A DNA stretch of 64,000 nucleotides from Branchiostoma floridae. Taxonomy: Eukaryota > Chordata > Leptocardii > Amphioxiformes > Branchiostomatidae. The DNA lies in NCBI RefSeq assembly GCF_000003815.2, contig NC_049984.1:5791258-5855257 (forward strand). Direction: 5' to 3'. Each line of letters begins with the position of its first letter. The first letter of the stretch is position 1. The notes beneath the pieces are model-generated. The model was not told where the DNA came from and did not search any database. It saw only the letters and a program-made list of their open reading frames with translations. This document shows, one piece after another, positions 24,801 through 33,800 of this stretch. The position numbers and the translations under genes are program-made.

Positions 24801-27800
24801 GATAAAAGTATCATTGGTCAAATTATGCAAGTAACATTCCGATGTCAAGTGAATAACACCCCAGAAATAAATCTTTAATGAATATCATTGGAAGAACACA
24901 AACCAAGGAGACTTAGCAGCTGCATTAGGTCAGTACATTGAAATAGGAAGATATTAGTATATCATGTGACAGAGTAACTACATGTGCATGGGCCATCTGA
25001 GACAAAAAAAGGTAGCGTCTCAACAACTTCAAAGTACTGTGGTTGGTTACATACTTAAGAAATCCAAAATAAATAATGTTCATCCATGTCCAAACTTACA
25101 AATTCAGAAAATGGAATTTCAGAGTCAGACTTTTGCATGGTGCACAACCAACACGGTAAAAAGCTCATTTTTCCAACCACGTACCACAGACAAAAAGGCA
25201 AAAATACACAATAGGTCTACAGAAACCCAATACATTTCATGCAGGCCTGAGGTCTACGAACTCTTGTTTATAAAGCTTTTAATACGAACACATGTAATCA
25301 ATTAATATGTGCATTACGTTTCATTACTATAAATCTTGTTTCTGAGAGGGAGCCATGAAAAGCTGCATAGGCTTCTGTTCCCCTCGCATGTTTTCCTTTC
25401 ATTCTGTATTGTCATTTGATTTTAATTGTTGAATATGAGGTGAAATAAATGAAATCAAATGAAAAATTTGGATACACCCGATCCCTCGATCTCGTAAGTT
25501 AAGCAACGCGTAGTCTGGTCAGTTCTTGGATGAGAGTGCCCCAACCAAGGGGGTCCATATGCTGTAGTTTCATGAACCTTTCCACGAAATTGTCTTCCGG
25601 GAAGGACGTAAAACAGGGGTCCCATGTTCGAGGAGGTGCCTCGACCATGTTAATCAGCCTCATTACTCATTGGTTACTACTGGCTGGCGAAACACACCAG
25701 ATGCTTATTATTACATGTATTATTAAGAATTGATTGAAACATTACGTTTTGTATTCTAGCCTCTCCAACCTGACCCAGTCCAACTACACCAATGTGTCCA
25801 GCACCACGCCGAAGCCCCCGCCCCCTGCCCCCACCCTCCCGGGGGTGCCAGAAGACGAGGCCTCGGGGCTGGAGCAGTCCATGAGCATGACCATATTCTT
25901 CATCTGTATCATGTTAGGTGGGGATTTTATTACCTCCATCACTAGCGTCTGTGTGTCACTGTGTGTGTGTCTGGGAACAAGATAACTCAAGAATGGTTTG
26001 TTGGTTTGAATGTTAAAAACAGAAGATTATAACAAAATTAAGATATATAGCATGTCCCAACTCATACATATTAACCTCAATGCATTAAGAAAATTGAAAT
26101 GAGACAAGCAGACAACAATCAAATCAGAGCAAGTTACTTCCCTTTTTAGGTGAGCTACTGGCACCTCAGAGTCTGAGCTTTGTCTGTTTTTACTTTCAAA
26201 TTGATGTCTAGCAAAGTATTAAGATAAAAGTTACGACTTTCTATACCTGACTTTAAGCTTTCTGGTGGTCTGTGTTTTAAACATTCCTCTCCCCTTAAGA
26301 CCACTAGACAGTGGTATCAAAACTGTGAAAAAATCACAAAGAAATGATAACCTTTGGAAACAAGCAGCAAGATATAAATCATCACTGGCAATTATATTAC
26401 ATATCATTTATTTATACCTTTTTATATCATTACAATGAAAAGTCTAAAAAACCCACTGATAGATAGACAGGTCGTGGAGTTCTATTAATATTAAAAGGCT
26501 TTTACCATTCAACTTGGAGATGTATTACGTCAAGTATGTATTATTGATAATGTTAAACATATGTCTCCTGCAAGTTGTCATGAAGGCTTAGAATGTAATG
26601 TCTGTCCCTCCCGTGCCAGTTTGTGAACTTCCATTTCAAAGCACTTTCAGTAGGTTCTTTTTGTGTTTCAAACACTGGAACTTAATACCTTGGTTTGTTT
26701 ACAGGTGTTTTGTTTTGTGTTTTGTTACGTATATTGTAATTGGGTGGGGTGAGCTGTGTTGCCATAATAGTATGTAAACTCAAGTAGTTTCTCCTTAGTG
26801 ATTTCACCTGTAACAATATTACAACAAATACAAGCCCTGAGAATAGCTTTGTTGGATTGTTCGGCCGTTGGAAAACCAAACATCTTTTTTCTTTTGCCCA
26901 TTGCATTTACCACATTCTTGTAGCATAATGTAGTCTGCCCTTAAATAACCTACATAGATAGAATCTAAAAGAAGTAAATGATGCTATGAATATGAGCTTG
27001 ATATGTACTTCCTCAAATACCACCTGCATATACAGATAAAGCACCAAGGTAAAATTGGCGGTAATAACACCTATAACCTGCACTGGCCCAGGTGCATGTA
27101 CTTACATGAGTCTAGTACAGAAAATTTAGTTTGCTGTACTAATACTTAAGACTTGCAAGAGACAGGGTAGGGAAAGAAATGTAGCTAGTACAATTGTTGG
27201 TTCGGATGATGTTGACCAGTGCAGGCATACAAAAAAAAAAATGTCAACCTGTGTATGTACTAGTGTAGTGAAACGTTTACTGAGTATAAAAATTAAAATC
27301 ATTGAAATCCTTTTTGTTCCAGCCCTGTGTATCATGCTTGTTCACCTTCTCATCAAGACCAAGTTCCACTATTTACCAGAAAGTGTGGCTATTGTGTTCT
27401 TGGGTAAGTCTCAGTGGAAAGTTTACTGTCTTCGACATAGAAAAGTACCCATTCTTAGCATCATATTAAACCTTTCACATTATACCACTTTAAGGCCACA
27501 GCAAGTAAATTTTATGGATGACATCCGCATGCTCATTAATTTTCGACAGATTTCAGGAAAAAAAAAAATAAGACAGTTTTTCTTCTTTGGAGGTGGTCAA
27601 TATGACAAAAATTTCATAATGATTGTCCTGTAGAAGTGACACTACTGAGGCAGCCATGACTGTAGTTGTAGAAGTGAAACTTGTTGGATAGTTTTAAAAG
27701 TGGTACCAATACGGAAGCCATGAGTGTAGTTACCTCACTATTTTATAGTCTGTTGAGGATGTCATCCATAAAATTAAATTTACTTTCTGTGGCCTAACGG

Positions 27801-30800
27801 CCTAGTGATTATAGTGCTCACCTTGTATATAGAATTTCACGGCTTTGATAGCCGACCGTATCATATGCGCAAAACCTCAGGTACATGCTGCTTAGCATTC
27901 AGTACATGTACATGACTGTGCCAAGTTTTGCAGTCTAACACACCACTTCAAGTAGAATAGCCATCTAGAACTGCTGTAGTGCTTGCACAGCTGTGCGGTT
28001 CATGGGTTAACAAGCTAAAGCTTTCCACAAACTAATTGAAAATGAAAGCATCACCTTGGTACAGTAGGATTTGTAGTGGGTGGCAGGTTGAAAGCAGTAA
28101 CTCAAAGGTAAAAATCAAGAACTGTACTGCACTGTAAATGCAGAAATTTTCACAGTGATTTTATGTTAGCAGTTTTTGCGTTGCCAATTCACCGCAAACT
28201 TAAAATCACCAAAGACATTTTACCATGGTAGTAAGAGACAACAGTCCTTTTCCTGGTACCCTGAAATTAAGTCCCTGTGAACTAAAATGTATTTACAGTA
28301 CTATGTCTTTTTATTTTTCAGGTGCTGTTGTAGGGTTAATAATCAAACTGATGAACAAGCTGGAGCTGGGAAACTGGACTGTAAGAGTCAACTTCATTGG
28401 AAAATACCATAGCAAAGACATGAAGATGTTTTCATTTTTACAAACCCCTGGCAGTCTAACTCACCCGCACACCAATATCGGATTATCAAAAAGAGTATTT
28501 GATATTATGATAACAACAATATCTGAATATGCAATGTGACAATGGATGCTATATCACATCCATGAATAACACCTATGAATATCCAGCAGTAAAGATTGAT
28601 CTAACTACATGTGCATTGTACTTGATTTAACTACATTCTGGATGACTAGTCTGCTCATCTATCAAATTCAATGTTGTTTGTCCATCAGTCGTGAGGACCG
28701 CATTCGTCATCTGTGAATAAACCATACACAAAACAAAACTTTAAAGTTACTGTTTGTAACACAAATTATCTTTGCCCTATATACAGAGAGAAGAGGCCTT
28801 CCACCCAACCACGTTTTTCCTGGTCATGTTACCACCAATCATCTTTGAGTCAGGGTATTCTCTTCATAAGGTATATTCATATACATTGTATTACTGATAT
28901 TTTGTCTGCTAGTTTTTGGGACTGTAGTCAATTGTTCAGTTCTGTCTGAATATCTTTTTTCTTTCCAAGGGATACAAGAGAGTTTGCTCTTTTCTTTGCC
29001 CATACTCTTTTGTATACTCATGATCATATTCCAAAATTAGATATTCTCATTTGATTATATGACCTTTTGCTTATAGTCATGTGATGAATATATGTACAAT
29101 GTACATGTATGATTAATTTTTTATACTAGTGTGCAGGAATAGGGATATTAGATGTCTGATACAATTAAGATTGACGCATTTCGATCCTGGAATTCTTCAT
29201 GGAATTCAGCAGAGATTTCCACTCACTTATCAACTTCTAATCCAATTCTGTCTTGCAGGGTAACTTCTTCCAGAACATGGGTTCCATCATGCTGTTTGCT
29301 GTGATAGGAACCATCCTGTCCTCCCTGGTCATCGGTGGGGGCATCTATCTGCTGGGGAAGGTACTGCAGGACAAATTGTCTTTAGTTTATTTATCATGAT
29401 CACATTCAAAGTTGAATGTCTTCTATAGCTATAAGGTCAAGAGATGGGTATAGAATTGAAACTTAAAGAATATACAAAAGAAAATTTCTGCATGTCTTCA
29501 TCGTAGATATCGATATGCACATCTACAATACAAAGTTGAGTTAAGTTTGAAATGTATTCATGATATGTTTTTAAAGATATGTTTGTATTCTTGCAGGCTG
29601 GTGTGGCCTTTGAGTTGACCCTTGGTGAAAGGTATGTACCTAACTTGTAGTCCATACCTTTTGGGGATACCGTATTTAATTCACATAGTATACAAAATCC
29701 CTATAAGGACCCCCCTCTCACGGCTTGTGTTATGTACATTTATGATTTTTTAAATAAGTAGATGTTCCTCTCTCCAGCAACAGTAAAACCATCCACCAGA
29801 GCCACAACCTATAGCAAAAAATGGGCCTTAAAAGTGATCAAAATTTGCGGTGATAAAAGTTCTTGTATTTTAGTGTATTGCTTTGGGTGTCATAACCCTT
29901 ATCACCAAGTTACTGTAAATGCAGAAACTTTCGCGGTGGAGAGACTACAGTGCATGGTGCTACCATGAAATTAAAACCACTGCGAAAAGTCCATTTTCCC
30001 GCAACCGCGAAATTAAATCTCCGCAAACTTAAATGCATTTACATTATATGATGATAATCTCTTAAATATCCACCTTTTCTTCCTCCCAGTTTTGCGTTTG
30101 GTTCCCTAATATCTGCCATTGATCCTGTGGCAACCATCGCCATCTTCCATGCACTCGGTGTGGACCCGATCCTCAACATGTTGGTGTTCGGAGAGAGCAT
30201 CCTCAATGATGCTGTGTCCATCGTTCTTGCCAAGTAAGTTTTTTACCTGTATCCAACACGGGAGAAAGATGACTCACTGAATTTTCGGCTGTGTCCATCA
30301 GCCTTTATCAGGGATATACAGTGTATACTTGTTCTTAGCTACACAACCGAGTGATTTTATCAGTGCCAAAGTTTTGGTAACTTTGTAAGCACATTTGGGA
30401 CTATATCATTTTCGTTACCGCATCACAATGCAGGAAGGAGAAGTGGTGTTCATTAAGCCCTAAGGAACGTAGCAGGGAAATTATCAAAATGTTGGCAGAT
30501 AAGGTAGCTTAAATAGTTTGTATAGCCAGCATATATATACGAGCCAACCTGATGTAACTATTGATTGGTTAACTATAATCAATATTTGACAGCATTGTAA
30601 ACCAGATTTTGATGAATGAATGAATGTCAATGAATGAATGATTGAAGACCTTTATTGTATGTTTCTGCTCTCACAATCTAAGTACAGGACATAATGATAA
30701 AATCTGAGTATTTCTTGAATAGATTAATGTTAAATTTGACCTTTTCCAGTACTGTGATCATGCTGACGAAGCCCTCCATGGCAGACGTGGACTCCACCAC

Positions 30801-33800
30801 CGCATTCTTCCTCATGGTGGGGAACTTCCTCAAGATGTTCTTTGCCTCGGCAGCCATCGGGGTTTCGTTTGCCGTCATCAGCGCCCTGGTATCCTTTCTG
30901 TGGGCTGTGGTGGAGAGGAAGTTTCAACGTGATGTCTAATGTTAATGTCAGTGTGCACTCTCGGAAACTATACTCCAGTGCTATGTGCACTTAAAAAGTC
31001 TCTATGGCCTCTGTCAGCCACTACTACCATGGTCTTTAAGTTCATATCTACATAATACCATGGCTAAAGCCTAAACAGTACTACTTGCGAATTGTAGTCT
31101 CACATACTGTAAGTCACATCTCTCGGATGACTCAGATCCATATGAGCGCAACAAAATTGCATCAGTTTAGCTTCTGTCAATTTGAGGTGTTTGGCCAGTA
31201 TGTATCTCCTTCTGAAATGGTCATCAGTAATCCATGTCAGTCTAAAGAACCATGATGCAGGTAATCCATGTCCATATTTTAAGGTTAGAGATGCCTAGAT
31301 AAACTGAACTGAACACAATAAATCATATGTTAGATATCTTAATTGCTGCAGTGTAAAATGTATCTAATGTTTATGTTATCAGTGTGAAACATTCCCTTGA
31401 CATAATGCAAGTTACTAAAACACATAAATCTGCAGCGGACGCCATCATTGGAGTTCAGCATTATGATGATATTTGCCTACACGCCATACGTTTTAGCTGA
31501 GGGACTTAAGTTATCAGGTATTTGATGGAGATATATATAGGCTATACCTTGTACGTTTGCAAATTTTAAAGAAAATGTTCTTTTGTTGTCATTCACCTGT
31601 CTGCAAGATTGTTGTTTTGTGCTCTTTTAAAAATGTAAGCATTTTTCTTGAGGTTGATATTCTAAATTCTTATTCAACATTTGCTCTGTTGCTAGGCTAG
31701 ATTTTATTTGTGCCAATATTTGCAATAAAATCATACCCTGTGAATTGTCCTTGTTTTCCCTGCAGGAATTATGGCTATCCTGTTCTGTGGGATTGTGATG
31801 TCCCACTACACCCACTACAACCTCTCCCCCATCACACAGATTACCATACAGCAGACCTTCAGGACCATGGCTTTCCTAGCAGGTCAGTTCCCAAATCGAA
31901 CTCTATCAAACGCTGTTCACCTTTATCCACAGGGTAACCTATCTTCGTTTACCAACATGGTACTAAGGGATATCAACTGGACCGACAGTGGTTTCACGTT
32001 GTAATATGTTTAAAATATTGTAGTTTGAAAGTACCGTCCGTCGACTTCATATCCCTAAATACCCATTGCTGAAAGCAACGGATATAGGTTACCCCGCGGA
32101 TAAAGGTGAACTAGCATTACCTTTCCTAAAACCGGCTCTGACTCTGAGGATGGATGTTGCCCTATCATCATTACATGCCAGGACTATTGTATTCCTGTAC
32201 AACTACAAGTAATTGCATTGTCAAACCTTTGACAGTTTTAAGATTTGTCTGCCAAATTTTGCAATGAATCTTTAAATTTCGTTATCAGCTGTTGTTTACT
32301 CACAACTACACTTCTCCAGATAGAAATGGTAGAAAAAAAATGATCTCAAAACTGTTTTTTCTCTTTTCCAGAAACCTGTGTGTTTGCCTACCTTGGTCTG
32401 GCTATCTTCAGCTTTAGACACAACTTCAAACCAGCTTTCGTAGTCTGGAGCATCGTAAGTTGGTCTTTCAGTTCTTTGATCATAATATTGTATTGTTGGT
32501 TTCGAAGATGAATGGGAGGGGGGATGTACTAGAGTAATCTGTCTTTTTCATGACTCAGATGGTGATTGAATGTCATAAGTGTCAAATGCTCCATTTTGTC
32601 AAAATGCCTACTAAAGGTCAAGATTTATAATTAATGCTACAGTTTATCTGTTGACTATGACCATGAATAATGATATGACTATTGTTATTGTTATTGTTGC
32701 AGGTTCTTTGTTTACTTGGTCGTGCTGTCAACATCTTCCCGCTGTCCTACATCGTAAACATCTTCAGAGATCACAAAATCACCAAAAAGATGCAGTTTGT
32801 CATGTGGTTTAGTGGTAAGGTTCACATTTCTGCTTATGTTTTCCTGTCAATTATTGAACCATCTTTTAAAGGAAAAGTTCCATTCATTATCTTGCATTTT
32901 ATTGGTGGTGACGATTGGTATCATCAACAAAAAGCCATGCATGTAAATTATTCATTGGGTAATTCAGCATACATTATGTAGTTGATCTAAGTTGTGTACC
33001 TAAGCTAGGAAAGGTAAAAAATTTCTAATGTACACTGACACATAGACCCAGTACATTGACCGTTGTAGGTAAGGAGAAGGTAAACAATAAAAATACCTAA
33101 TAGATGTCTTCACTTTTACAGACAATGACCTCCATAAAAAAAAGACCATATGCAGGCAGTATTTTGAGCTCTAACTTCATGTATGCAACAGTAACCATAA
33201 TGATAATTGTGTGCATTCTGCCATGACTAGCTTTGCGAGGTGGTATTGCCTACTGTAAGTTCATTTATGTTCGCGAGCACTTAATTTCGCGAGTTTGAGC
33301 AAATCAGGCGTTCGCGAGATCTTTGAGTTCGCGAGCGGGTGTTTCAATTATTTTTCACAAGTTACGATCCGGTACTATGACGGCAGCAAGTGCCCCCCTC
33401 CCACCCATACCGCAACACCAGTCATGCCGTCAAAGGCGGCATTTACGCCTTGAAATTCATAGTTCCCCTTCAAACAATGTCTAAAGTTGATGTACTCAAT
33501 AAAGAATGTGTTTCTACCGAGCCACTGTCTCATTGTTGAGCTCATTTCGGCCGTGATTTGACGACAGCGCACGGAACGCAACAGGGATAATGACCTCTGA
33601 TAGTGATATGTCGCAATCACATTTTCCGCACAGGCTGTCAGGATACCCCAAGCCAAGCGACGCGGGCGCCATTTTGAAATTTTTTCAGTGTGAAAGACGG
33701 CGCTAAGTTTTAAACTTTCAGCGTAATTTGTGGACACAAGTTGTACACAAGAACTTGAAGAAGGTGAAGAGCTTATCTCTCCCATATTTACAGTAGTTCT

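Noticed and set aside
25476-25733. True 5S rRNA gene
   Set aside because: Only the internal half of 5S is present, with many changes, and it continues into an unrelated SINE body.
26682-26913. Overlapping minus-strand frames in SLC9A8 intron 2
   Set aside because: Two frames compete in the same stretch, neither resembles a known protein, and they lie in an intron on the opposite strand.
27786-27860. tRNA gene
   Set aside because: A- and B-box-like sequences are present but no complete cloverleaf can be folded and the B-box is damaged.
33375-33785. 136-codon minus-strand frame taken as a gene
   Set aside because: It lies fully inside an inverted-repeat element and has no known motif, so it is reported with the element and not as a host gene.
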